Assembly (NCBI RefSeq): GCF_048569485.1
Contig: NC_134360.1
Coordinates: 199,251,692 to 199,315,691, forward strand
Direction: 5' to 3'
DNA: 64,000 nucleotides
From: Anomaloglossus baeobatrachus
Lineage: Eukaryota; Chordata; Amphibia; Anura; Aromobatidae
The stretch's first letter is position 1; the number at the start of each line of letters is the position of its first letter. The translations under genes were made by a program, and so were the position numbers. The notes beneath the pieces were generated by a model. The model did no database searches. It had not been told where the DNA came from and saw only the letters and a program-made list of their open reading frames with translations. Shown here piece by piece: positions 45,591-56,215 of this stretch.

Positions 45591-46748
45591 CACCCTGGAC
45601 AAGCCAGGGGCCACAGAGAACAACACCCACACACCCCACACTCCCGGTCAGGCACACCGAAGTCAGACACAAACCCTTGTTGCCTTCCTCCAAAGGCTGA
45701 TGTCCACACCAGGGGGGTGGGCCAGGCGGTTGGCCCCGCCCACCGAGGAGTACACAGTCCTGGAGGCGGGAAAAGTGAGGAGATCAGTTTGAGAGTGGAA
45801 AGTGGAAGGAAGGAAAGTGGTAGTAGAGCAGACTGAGGTTGGTCAGGGTGTGTGGCCCGGACGGATCAGCAAGGTTGGCAGACGGTGGTGACCGTCTGCA
45901 GGAGTGGCCTATTGGAGCTAACCGTAAGGACCGTGGATGGGCGTTGGCCCGGCGGTACCAGACCGGTACGCAAAGAGAAGCCAGCACCATCCGGCAGGGG
46001 CTTACGGACCCCGGCAAGGCTAGGAGTCGCCGTGAATTTGCCAAATCCGTTAGCGAAGGGAACCTCCTGGGTTTCCCAGCAGCCAAGTCCCGACAGAAGG
46101 CAACCGTCCAACCGAGAGAGGGAAACACAGTCACCGCCAAGGCTAAAGTTCCCAGGGCCAGATTCTGCGGGCAAAAGGGGTTCCTTCAGCACCCATCCAA
46201 GCTGGGGAGCGGGTTACATAGGTGCAGGGAAAGGCAGTCACCATCAACCTGCCGGGAGAAACAACACCACAGCCGTCTGTGGGACCCGTCCATCCAGCCG
46301 TGTGTTTTACCGAGAACTGTGTCCTCATCATTGGCTGAGTGACTACCACCGTGTCGTGCGGCACAGCACTGCCCCCGCGACCCTGCACCTTACCAGGCCC
46401 CGTAACCCACCTGCCATCCATCCCTACCCCATCACCGGGCCCCGGGACAACCAACCCCCTACCCGGGGAGAACTAACATCAAAGCTGCTCCCTGTCACCA
46501 CTCCCGGGATCCCCGTCCAGAGCAGCGGTGGTGTCACCAACTTCACCACAACCGTGGGTGGCGTCACGGACAATCTCAAATCCCCACAATCAATCCCCAC
46601 CCTTTTCACTCACGGGTGAGGAGCTCCGCTCGAGTCCCCGGGATCCGGCCCACCGCTTGAGCCACCACCGGGCAGCTGCAGCCGCAGCATCCGGGGCCGG
46701 ACCCGAGCAGTGGGAGAGCGCAGCGTCCCTTCCTCTGCCCGCGACACT
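45591..46748 (+). repeat. LTR with CTGT duplication (TGTGGC...GCGACA family, probably solo)
   Basis: Borders TGTGGCACCCTGGACAAG and CTCTGCCCGCGACA. CTGT stands on both sides (45587-45590, 46749-46752), and the flanks read on across it. GTGGTGTCACCAACTTCACC and CCGTGGGTGGCGTCACGGAC are blocks shared with relatives. The 255-residue frame at 45852 has no domain and is chance. Confidence 0.8.
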
Positions 46749-46752
46749 GTCA

Positions 46753-46884
46753 CCTATGGGAGTTTTGGTTGCTGAGAGGCGCTATACACTTATTCCTGAT
46801 CACCATTTTAAAACACCGATCCAATGGGAGAATAGGGCCCCTTAACAGCAGGCGCTTTAATGCACATTAGCAGTTTTGAAAGTA
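46753..46884. repeat. Older repeat, right piece
   Basis: Resumes the text cut at 45586 (TGTATAG|CTGT|CACCTATGG). Nothing more is recognised. Confidence 0.35.
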
Positions 46885-46888
46885 TTAA

Positions 46889-47305
46889 AGGGAATTTGTC
46901 AGCAGGTTTTTGACTCGTCATCTGAGAGCAGCATGATGATGGCAAAAAGATCCTGAATCCAATAATGTATCACTTAGATTAATGGGTGCAGCAGTTCTGA
47001 CACAATCAAAGTTTTTAGCTTTAGCAAAGCTGCAAAGCTGACAAAGCTGCCCACACCAGGCTCAGTATGAAAATGAAAATTTCTATAGACAGTAAACTAC
47101 TAATTACAGAAGGGGTTGTGCGGGACTAGGACTCACGCTGCTGTAGCTGACCTAGTCTGGTAAGGATAATGTCTTTAAGTTAAAACTTTTCAGGTAAACA
47201 ACAACAGGGACTTTGATAGGAGAGGCATTACTGAAATCTGTCTGTCAACCCCCTACAGCATGCTGTCTTTAGATTACATAGCAGAAATCTCCTAATAGAT
47301 TCCAT
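46889..47305. mobile_element. TTAA (T2-like) MITE, 417 bp
   Basis: AGGGAATTTGTCAGCAGG and the reversed right end ATGGAATCTATTAGGAG; TTAA at both borders (46885-46888, 47306-47309). CATCTGAGAGCAGCATGATG is shared with the fragment at 18632. Confidence 0.8.
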
Positions 47306-47309
47306 TTAA

Positions 47310-47666
47310 AGTTTCACCTCCTTCCATAATCTTGTATTTTTTACTTCTCAACTTCAGTTTTTACTCTCTGATTTTTTTTTTCTTCTATAGCCATCTAAAA
47401 GTGTGGTCTGCCTGTCACAGATGTCATATCATAGGTCTGCTATGGGCTGTTAATTCCGTTTGGATAAACATTTTTTAATTTTTTCAAATAAAGATAGAAT
47501 TTTTTTACCTTATTTTGTGCTAGATTGAATTTCATCTCGTTTACACTTAATTATCTGTAAAACCCCAGCTACGGAGATCCCTGCACCAGCCTGAAACACA
47601 TGGCGGAGAGCTGGTGAAAAAAACATTTCTTCTTTAATCTATAAGTCAGCTCTGTTGATCAGTTTC
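47310..47666. other. No recognised feature
   Basis: AT-rich spacer between two TTAA MITEs. Confidence 0.4.
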
Positions 47667-47670
47667 TTAA

Positions 47671-48670
47671 AGGGATTGTCCAGTCTAAAATGAAAAGTCA
47701 GCAGTCCCTCTTTGTGTAACTCTATGTGACTGCAGACTTATGAATCCTCACATCGCGCACCTTGTGCACTCTGAGGTTTCACTGGTGTCAGAGCTGGGAA
47801 CAGCAGTCACGTAGCCGCGAGTATGCGATATGCAGACACCTGTACAGAAACTGACTAGAGGGACGCAACCTCATTTAATGTCAGTATATTGAGCTTGGCT
47901 CCACTCATCTTGTCAGATTGTGGCTGGGATATACATATCACATACTTGCGGCCACGTGACCGCCATTCCCAGATCTTACACTGGTGCATCCTCACAGTGC
48001 ACAGTGCGCGTAATGTGAGGATTCATAAGTCTGCAGTCACATAGAGTTAAGCGGGCTTTACACGCTGCGACATCGCTAATGCGGAGTCGTTGGGGTCACG
48101 GAATTCGTGACGCACATCCGGCCGCATTAGCGATGCCGTTGCGTGTGACACCGATAAGCGATTTTGCATCGTTGCAAAAACGTGCAAAATCGCTAATCGG
48201 CGACACGGGGGTCCATTCTCAAATCTCGTTACTGCAGCAGTAACGAGGTTGTTCCTCGTTCCTGCGGCAGCACACATCGCTGCGTGTGACGCCGCAGGAA
48301 CGAGGAAGCTCCCCTTACCTGCCTCCCGGCCGCTATGAGGAAGGAAGGAGGTGGGCGGGATGTTACGTCCCGCTCAGCTCCGCCCCTCCGCTGTTATTGG
48401 GCGGCGGTTCAGTGACGTCGCTGTGACGCCGCACGGACCGCCCCCTTAGAAAGGAGGCGGTTCGCCCGTCACAGCGACGTCGCCGGACAGGTATGTATGT
48501 GTGACGGGTGTGACGGCTGTTGTGCGACACGGGCAGCGATTTGCCCGTGTCGCGCAACAGATGGGGGCGGGTACCCACACTAGCGATATCGGGACCGATA
48601 TCGCAGTGTGTAAAGTAGCCTTTACACATAGAGGGACTGCTGACTTGTTATTTTAGATGGGACAACCCCT
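47671..48670. mobile_element. TTAA (T2-like) foldback MITE split by a Harbinger-like MITE
   Basis: AGGGATTGTCCAGTCTAAAA and the reversed right end AGGGGTTGTCCCATCTAAAA continue as inverted arms of ~100 bp (AAGTCAGCAGTCCCTC). TTAA at both borders (47667-47670, 48671-48674). Without the insertion it is about 425 bp. The left arm shows the uninterrupted target. Confidence 0.88.
48050..48621 (+). mobile_element. GGGTGCTTTACACGC-family MITE with proven TTA duplication
   Basis: Ends AGCGGGCTTTACACGCTGCG and, reversed, AGGCTACTTTACACACTGCG. TTA on both sides (48047-48049, 48622-48624). The other arm of the host MITE keeps GTGTAACTCTATG, the single-TTA empty site in reverse. The core has GCTCCGCCCCTCCGCTGTTA, ATTGGGCGGCGG and TGACGTCGC. 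Confidence 0.92.
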
Positions 48671-48674
48671 TTAA

Positions 48675-49000
48675 ACTGGTTGTTCAGTCTAACAAAAAAA
48701 GCTTTCAGTCACTCTATATGACTGCAGACTACCAGCTCTAAAAGTTTGTGATCCGGATGCTGTCACGATTCCTCTACTTTCCTTTAATTATGGGCAGTCC
48801 CATGGTTGCATGTATGCTATTTGCATACTTGCAGTCTCGTTCCATCTAGACTATACCCTGCTAAAACCTTGAGCAACTTAGGAGAGTCTAGTTGGCATGT
48901 AACTGCAAGTATGCAAATCACATATATGCTGTCACATGACCATCCACTTGCATGGGGAAATCAGGGAAATCACGAAAATGTGCAAATTGTACACTGCCAC
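48675..49000. repeat. Second, diverged copy of the TTAA foldback MITE, head to tail
   Basis: Directly after the shared TTAA the text CTGGTTGTTCAGTCTAAC.., CAGTCACTCTATATGACTGC parallels the left arm at 47671 (GATTGTCCAGTCTAAA, CTCTATGTGACTGCAG). An inner foldback (GCATGTA..TTGCATACTTGCAG with CTGCAAGTATGCAAA) follows. The right end was not found. Confidence 0.5.
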
Positions 49001-49389
49001 AATGTGGCAGTCTGCAATCATGTTAAAATGATCGCAATTTTTTCTTTTATATTTAATGTTTAATGTTAATGTGTATCCCCATTTGAGTACTTTAATTGCA
49101 TAGCGATGTACTGTTGTAATTGTGAACAAGGTCAAATTAAGATCAGCCAGGGAGAGCATACTATATAATACAGTACGGCGGTATATATAAATGGTATGTA
49201 ATAAGGAACAGCACTGTATATAACAACAGGGGATACTATATATATGGAATCAATTTCTCAGTCTGCATTGTTTAAGAGCATGTTTAAGCAGAGAGACAAC
49301 AATAACAATTTACCAATTACTGTTGATTTAGTGTCGCTGGTCAGTCCTTGCATACGATCCATATATAGTACCCCCATACAAAATATATA
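49001..49389. other. No recognised feature
   Basis: AT-rich sequence before the Tc1 element. Confidence 0.4.
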
Positions 49390-51013
49390 CAGTCAGGGCC
49401 AGAAATATTTGGACAGTGACACAAGTTTTGTTATTTTAGCTGTTTACAAAAACATGTTCAGAAATACAATTATATATATAATATGGGCTGAAAGTGCACA
49501 CTCCCAGCTGCAAAATGAGAGTTTTCACATCCAAATCGGAGAAAGGGTTTAGGAATCATAGCTCTGTAATGCATAGCCTCCTCTTTTTAAAGGGACCAAA
49601 AGTAATTGGACAAGGGACTCTAAGGGCTGCAATTAACTCTGAAGGCGTCTCCCTCGTTAACCTGTAATCAATGAAGTAGTTAAAAGGTCTGGGGTTGATT
49701 ACAGGTGTGTGGTTTTGCATTTGGAAGCTGTTGCTGTGACCAGACAACATGCGGTCTAAGGAACTCTCAATTGAGGTGAAGCAGAACATCCTGAGGCTGA
49801 AAAAAAAGAAAAAATCCATCAGAGAGATAGCAGACATGCTTGGAGTAGCAAAATCAACAGTCGGGTACATTCTGAGAAAAAAGGAATTGACTGGTGAGCT
49901 TGGGAACTCAAAAAGGCCTGGGCGTCCACGGATGACAACAGCGGTGGATGATCGCCGCATACTTTCTTTGGTGAAGAAGAACCCGTTCACAACATCAACT
50001 GAAGTCCAGAACACTCTCAGTGAAGTAGGTGTATCTGTCTCTAAGTCAACAGTAAAGAGAAGACTCCATGAAAGTAAATACAAAGGGTTCACATCTAGAT
50101 GCAAACCATTCATCAATTCCAAAAATAGACAGGCCAGAGTTAAATTTGCTGAAAAACACCTCATGAAGCCAGCTCAGTTCTGGAAAAGTATTCTATGGAC
50201 AGATGAGACAAAGATCAACCTGTACCAGAATGATGGAAAGAAAAAAGTTTGGAGAAGAAAGGGAACGGCACATGATCCAAGGCACACCACATCCTCTGTA
50301 AAACATGGTGGAGGCAACGTGATGGCATGGGCATGCATGGCTTTCAATGGCACTGGGTTACTAAGAGTATCCGGATGAATTCTGAAGTGTACCGGGATAT
50401 ACTTTCAGCCCAGATTCAGCCAAATGCCGCAAAGTTGATCGGACGGCGCTTCATAGTACAGATGGACAATGACCCCAAGCATACAGCCAAAGCTACCCAG
50501 GAGTTCATGAGTGCAAAAAAGTGGAACATTCTGCAATGGCCAAGTCAATCACCAGATCTTAACCCAATTGAGCATGCATTTCACTTGCTCAAATCCAGAC
50601 TTAAGACGGAAAGACCCACAAACAAGCAAGACCTGAAGGCTGCGGCTGTAAAGGCCTGGAAAAGCATTAAGAAGGAGGAAACCAAGTGTTTGGTGATGTC
50701 CATGGGTTCCAGACTTAAGGCAGTGATTGCCTCCAAAGGATTCGCAACAAAATATTGAAAATAAAAATATTTTGTTTGGGTTTGGTTTATTTGTCCAATT
50801 ACTTTTGACCTCCTAAAATGTGGAGTGTTTGTAAAGAAATGTGTACAATTCCTACAATTTCTATCAGATATTTTTGTTCAAACCTTCAAATTAAACGTTA
50901 CAATCTGCACTTGAATTCTGTTGTAGAGATTTCATTTCAAATCCAATGTGGTGGCATGCAGAGCCCAACTCGCGAAAATTGTGTCAGTGTCCAAATATTT
51001 CTGGACCTAACTG
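49390..51013 (+). mobile_element. Nearly complete Tc1 transposon with ~200-bp inverted repeats
   Basis: Ends CAGTCAGGGCCAGAAATATT and, reversed, CAGTTAGGTCCAGAAATATT; TA outside both ends. Inner sites ACCAAAAGTAATTGGACAA (near 49594) and, at the right, TTGTCCAATTACTTTTGACC (50791-50810) repeat the end motif, an IR/DR layout. Length 1624 bp is standard. It carries one damaged transposase. Confidence 0.93.
49749..50758 (+). pseudogene. Tc1-like transposase with one frame break
   Basis: The start MRSKELSIEVKQ fits the family. The first part has a helix-turn-helix with REIADMLGVAKSTVGYILRK, a GRPR linker, and the first catalytic aspartate in WTDETK; the glycine strip is KHGGGN. The second part, in another frame, has [11 protein letters not shown] and SPDLNPIE with 34 residues between the second D and the E, ending KGFATKY. 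A short deletion of about 30 bp, not a multiple of three, near 50350-50375 shifts the frame. Otherwise it is well kept, so this copy is fairly young but dead. Confidence 0.9.
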
Positions 51014-51015
51014 TA

Positions 51016-51639
51016 TTTGCATCCAGTAACTTACCACTGACGTCTAGTCTTATGTTGCCTAGTCTAGGGCTTTTTCTTCTTCACCTTGTCAAACCTTCAT
51101 GTCTATGTCCTAATGCCGTGACTCAGTGATTGTCACACTGATCTCTGAAAATAAAAATGGTCACAAATATGTACACATTTATCTCCTGAATAAGAAATCC
51201 TTCACATTGCACCACTGAATGCAGACATGCACCCGCCATTAATACATAATTAGTTATTCTGCAACACACCATTCGAAATGTAAATTGATCATCCACCACT
51301 GTGCCCACCATTAACTAGCCATTTTTCCCTACCCAATAAATAAATAAATTAATTAGACATTGGAATCTTACCCCCAATTCATTATCAGTCACCCTCCTGT
51401 ATCATCAACTCCTACCACTGTGCACCTCCCCTGATTCATTATAAATACATGCCTCACAATTCATTATGTCATGTCCTCTCTTTCACTCCCATCCTTAATT
51501 CATCATAATATAATTTCTTTTATCCCACCCTACATTCATTACATTCATTATAATATAATTTTTTTTATCCCCATCACCCCTGATTAGTCACAAAAAAAGT
51601 GATGAGAACTCCCCTGTAGCTGCGCAGGGGCTCCTACAC
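51016..51639. other. Sequence with degenerate CATTATAA-rich text
   Basis: Repeated phrases such as ATTCATTATAA and CACTCCCATCC suggest an old simple repeat at 51370-51590. No coding. Confidence 0.4.
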
Positions 51640-51843
51640 ATTATTGCTGGCAGCAGAGCTTTAGGAAAGCTTCCCGTCTCTGGTGATAAGGGCTGCCATT
51701 GGTGGTGCACAAATATTTGGCCATAGCCCCCCTAGAGCCACCCATTATTGCTGGCAGCAGAGCTTTAGGAAAGCTTCCTGTCTCTGGTGATAAGGGCTGC
51801 CATTGGTGGTGCACAAACATTTGGCCATAGCCCCCCTAGAGCC
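51640..51843. repeat. 104-bp tandem duplication, two units
   Basis: ATTATTGCTGGCAGCAGAGC starts each unit (51640, 51744) and CCCCCTAGAGCC ends it. Over the 100 bp in common the two differ by about two bases, so the duplication is recent. Confidence 0.95.
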
Positions 51844-52515
51844 TTAGTAGCCCAGATTGCACTGATGATAATTGACCTATAATTGGGATGTGGTCCATTG
51901 ACATCTTCTTCAAACCAAGTAATTAAAAATCCAACGGCCATTGCATATAGGATATTAAAAATATGTATGGTATATATTAGTAATGAGCCAATCCGCCAAT
52001 ATTCACACACGGGACTTCGCTCAAATTTGGCCAGGAAATTCTATTCTCAATGAATTTAGTCAATGTAAAAAAATGTGTCATAACTCTTTGGGGGCTGTTC
52101 ACGCCAAGCTCTCTTTAAGCCGTGGTCAAGATTCCCTCCAGGTCTTTCGATCTTACTCAGCAGCTCCAGTGTCTTCTTTTATTGCAGGTGTGAACACAGT
52201 TATCCTCTTCCAGAGCTTCAATTAAGGTAATTAAAATGGAAGATCTCACAGGGGATGTTTGTTACCACACCTGAAGAAAAGTAACTAATAGAGGCACAGG
52301 GAGAGAATGGATGACCAAGCGCGAAGCGTTATCAACATGATCGATTACTGGTAAGTATACATTTTTTAATCCAATAACATTTCCTGCATTTGTCATGGAT
52401 TCATTTGTCATCAAATTTCAGGAAATTCGATCAATTCTAAAAAACAGTTATATAACATGCACCTTACTGTCACTGTCTTCTTCATACTGTGTCACTGTCT
52501 TCTCTTTTTGAGTGT
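51844..52515. other. No recognised feature
   Basis: No repeat border, array or coding motif recognised. The 80-residue frame at 51983 has no known domain. Confidence 0.4.
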
Positions 52516-53074
52516 TGTGACGGGCTCAGGTTTGGTTTTCCTCTCATACAATGCTAGACCATACACACAATAAACATGTTTATTTCTTTGTGCACGTGAG
52601 GGGTTAATGTCAGTTCTGCTGCTGTTCAGCTGTTCTTGCTTAAGTCCACTTCCGGCCTAGATAAAAACCCTCTGCTTCCAGCAGGGGGTGCCGGTAATTC
52701 AGATCATTCTGGTGCGTAGCCCGGAGGTGGACGGATGCACGCATTCCATGCTGCTATGGTTGTTTGGTGTTTGGTCGTGTGGAAGTTTTCCCTGGTGTTG
52801 GGAAATTCCCTTTACCATTTCGGTACCTGTTCAACCTTATGTGTTTCCCCTGTTGTTTGTTTGAGCTTTAGTGTTGTCATTACCCCACTGTCTGTTTTTT
52901 GTGTTGGTGGGATTTTGAGGATCTCCAGTCCAGCCTGTTCCCCTTGGTGGTGGATGTGGAGGGGATATTACCATTAGGACCAGGATAGAAGATAGGAAGA
53001 GGCTGAGGGCTCAGACCTCGCTACCTTCAATCTTACCTCTGGGTTGAGGGTCAGCCTAGGGTACTTCCTTAGCT
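52516..53074 (+). repeat. Short LTR of the TGTGACAGG family
   Basis: Starts TGTGACGGGCTCAGG; AGGGGTTAATGTCAGTT, a TATA-like GATAAAAACC, CTCTGCTTCCAGCAGGGG and the late block CTACCTTCAATC..CTCTGGGTTGAGGGTCAGC match 24355 and 25162 in the opposite orientation. The right border runs into the MITE at 53078. Confidence 0.6.
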
Positions 53075-53077
53075 TAA

Positions 53078-53659
53078 GGGGTACTTTACACGCTGCAACA
53101 TCGCTAGCAAATGCTAGCGATGTCCAGCGCGATAGCACCCGCCCTGTCACAAATGCGATATGTGGTGATTGCTGCCGTACTGAACTTTATCGCTACGGCA
53201 GCTTTACACGCACATAAATGCTTGGCGACATTGCTGTGACTGCCGAACAATCCCTCCTTCAAGGGGGAGGTGCGTTCGGTGTCACTGCGACGTCACTAAT
53301 CGGCTGGCCAATAGAAGCGGAGGGGCGGAGATGAGTGGGGACATAACATCCCGCCCACCTTCTCCCTTTCGCATTGCCGTCAGGACGCACGTAAGGAGGT
53401 GTTTGTCGCTCCTGCGGGTTTACACACAGCGATGTGTGCTGCTGCAGGAACGACAAACAACATCGTACCTGCGGTGGATCTAACATTATGGAAATGAACG
53501 ACGTTACGCAGATCAGCGAGATTGTACGCTTCTGCGCTCGTTCATTGTTCCACCTAGGATTTACATGTTGTGAGATCGCTACCAGCGCCGGATGTGCGTC
53601 ACTAATGACGTGACCCCAACAATATAGTGGTAGTGATGTTGCAACGCGTAAAGTACCCC
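53078..53659 (-). mobile_element. GGGTGCTTTACACGC-family MITE, TAA duplication
   Basis: Ends GGGGTACTTTACACGCTGC and, reversed, GGGGTACTTTACGCGTTGC; TAA on both sides (53075-53077, 53660-53662). Core CCAATAGAAGCGGAGGGGCG and CATCCCGCCCACC in the same orientation as 40710. Confidence 0.87.
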
Positions 53660-53662
53660 TAA

Positions 53663-54007
53663 GTGTAAGCGCAGGGTCCCCCGTTCACTCTCGCTCCCTA
53701 ACCGGTCATGCACATCCATGACATTTACCTTCCATTTGTCGAAAAATAAGCAAATATTACTCAACAGTGGAGCTACATTTCTGATAAATAATATTAAATA
53801 TGGATAGCTGTAAAGATTTCACTTTCTTAGATGTGATATATTACAAAGTTTTTTTTTATTTTTAATGTACTAGTGATTTTTAAACTGAGGTGCAGGTATA
53901 TGAAGAACAGTAGAGGAAGACTTGACTTTTTCTTGACCTTTACTTCCTCCCTGCTGTTAGGAGTTGGAGAGGAAGTAGAATGCTTTCATTAGAGAGATAG
54001 ATAGATA
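53663..54007. other. No recognised feature, ending in a short GATA run
   Basis: GAGAGATAGATAGATA at 53992-54007 directly precedes the LTR-like sequence. The main GATA array lies after 55031. Confidence 0.4.
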
Positions 54008-54830
54008 TGTGCCGCCCCTGCAGCAGTCGAACTGCTCAGATCCAGGGTTGCTGTGGCTCGAGGGTCACCGTACCCAGGGACTTGCGGCCACTCAAAGGTA
54101 AGGGGGTATTTACAGGGGATAAATGTTTGTGACACCACCTGCGGGTTGCGGTAAGGGGAGAACAACCGCTGCCGAAAGGAGTACTGGGGCAGATGGTGTG
54201 GGAGCAGCCAGATGTCAGTCCCTCCGCAGGTAGGGAAGGCCCCGGATGGTGGGGGGAAGAGGTTTGGTGATTGGGTTGCTCAGCCTTGAGAAAGCAGGAT
54301 ACAGGGGTCTGGTTACTCACTGCAGTAGTGTTGGTGCTGAAATTGGTGGAATATGCAGACACTCACACAGATGGTAAACCAAAGACTTTAAGTACCGCAG
54401 TCTCTGCGGAGGAGCTCGTCCAAGTCCTGCTCCCAACAGTGTCACTTGGTGGGTCCGGAGCCCTGACTCCATGCACAAATTGATTGACCGTAGTAGCCTT
54501 GAAGCTTTCGGGGCCCCGCTCACTATGTGTAGTTTAGCTGTGCTCTTGATAGTTGGCACTTGCGATTTTAGTGGGTTGTGTACTTTGGAGAACCCTATCC
54601 CCGCGTTGTGCTGATGCCTTCAATCTCTGAGCTCTTGGGGAAAGTTCATAAAGAGACTATCCTCCACAGGTTAATTATCAAGGCACCTGAAGCTCTTCCC
54701 TGATCTAGGGTCCTGTATACTACCGTGCTCGGTACTGGAGCCCAGACAGGTGCAGTATAGATTAGGACCCAGCAAGGAAGGTTGCCGTGACGTGGCTGCT
54801 GGGCAGGTATTACAATGGCCATTCGAATAT
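54008..54830 (-). repeat. Partial LTR of the TGTGGC...GCGACA family
   Basis: Plus-strand reading starts TGTGCCGCCCCTGCAGCAGT; CGAACTGCTCAGATCCAGGG matches the reversed end of the LTR at 16685. GTGACACCACCTGCGGGTTG matches 39402. The other border is not clear; it lies before the direct repeats at 54871. Confidence 0.55.
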
Positions 54831-54870
54831 GACAAAAACACCTCAAAATGTTTTATATTAGTTTTTTATC

Positions 54871-55015
54871 AGTTTGCCATTACAGTGTTTGACTGTCTAA
54901 GTAATATTATGCATTATGAACAGATATGCACATGTTCACACTATTGGGAGTGCTGCCAATCTTCTCTTTTTTTGTTATATTTATATATATATTTGCCATT
55001 ACAGTGTGCAACTGT
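54871..55015. repeat. Direct repeats of ~22 bp flanking a 95-bp segment
   Basis: TTTGCCATTACAGTGTTTGA near 54873 and TTTGCCATTACAGTGTGCAA near 54992 bracket a short AT-rich stretch. This could be the duplication of a small retroposon or a chance tandem. Confidence 0.45.
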
Positions 55016-55030
55016 TTTTCTCTTAGTCAC

Positions 55031-55174
55031 ATAGATAGATAGAGGGATAGAGGGATAGAGGGATAGAGGGATAGAGGGATAGATTGATAGAGGGATAGAT
55101 AGATAGAGGGATAGATAGATAGAGGGATAGATAGATAGAGGGATAGATAGATAGAGGGATAGATAGATAGATAA

Positions 55175-55231
<57 letters not shown>

Positions 55232-55281
55232 GGGATAGAGGGATAGATAGATAGATAGATAGATAGATAGAGGGATAGAGG

Positions 55282-55331
<50 letters not shown>

Positions 55332-55361
55332 GGGATAGATAGATAGATAGAGGGATAGAGG

Positions 55362-55399
<38 letters not shown>

Positions 55400-55409
55400 G
55401 GGATAGAGG

Positions 55410-55445
<36 letters not shown>
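55031..55445. repeat. (GATA)n microsatellite with GAGGGATA blocks
   Basis: About 415 bp of GATA units regularly broken by GAGGGATA. At the left the 8-bp and 12-bp combinations prevail, further right pure GATA. Frames rich in Ser/Ile/Tyr/Leu are artefacts. Confidence 0.97.
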
Positions 55446-56211
55446 CTGAATCTGCAGAAGAAACAAATACTGCTCTGTTACAGTTGATTTTGCTTCAGTG
55501 CATGTTTCCTGTATTTACAAGTCAGACAGCAAACCATTGCAAATCAATTAAGCACGAGTCTCAGTTTAACCTAAAATTGGCAGATATCTCTATTGGCTAC
55601 AGTGATTTTTTGAAGCCAGGATTTTGTAGTCAGAAATAGCAGTTCCACTGACCTTGCTTCATTTTTCTTAGCCAGGAAAATGGTGCCAGCTTGTATGGAT
55701 TGCTTATCAGACTGGCAACACAAGTTTTTCTGGTAGGGGAGCGCAACCTTTATTTAATGCATTTTATAAGCCTGTATGGCAAATATTGCGGTATACATAT
55801 GGTCGATAAAAATATCCTCTCAGTTCTATCACATACAAATACTGAAACAATCATTTTTTATCTACCTTTCACACAAAACAGAAATAACATGCACGTCCTA
55901 GATTTGAGATTATATATCCTCTGGTATTAATGGAGCCCAGATGCTTCCACCTGCAAGGCTAAAACACAACCTGGTGTCCATTTGATATGTCCTTCACAAG
56001 TAGATCTCTTCTACCAAAGTAATACAATATAAAGTAATTTACTCACCCATTGTACCTATCGTACTAGTGTTTGCTTGCATGGCACAGAACCAGCTTCATC
56101 TGCAGAGCTTGCTGGGTTCTTGATGACTCTGTTCACATTATGCTTTTGTATAGATTTGTCCTACATCAGCTTGGTTTCTTATGCATTTTTCCACTAAAAC
56201 CATACTGCACA
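55446..56211. other. No recognised feature
   Basis: Ordinary sequence without recognised borders or motifs. Confidence 0.4.
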
Positions 56212-56215
56212 TTAA

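Noticed and set aside
45839-46619. Two overlapping frames of 167 and 255 residues
   Set aside because: They lie inside an LTR, have no domain, and overlap each other; GC-rich LTR sequence gives few stops.
53992-55031. One full LTR between two parts of the GATA array, 54008-55031
   Set aside because: The right end (GTCACA at 55031) would fit TG...CA, but the sequence after about 54830 does not match the family and contains other direct repeats, so only the left part is claimed.
55023-55466. 147-residue LSIYLSIYLS protein
   Set aside because: Translation of the GATA array.
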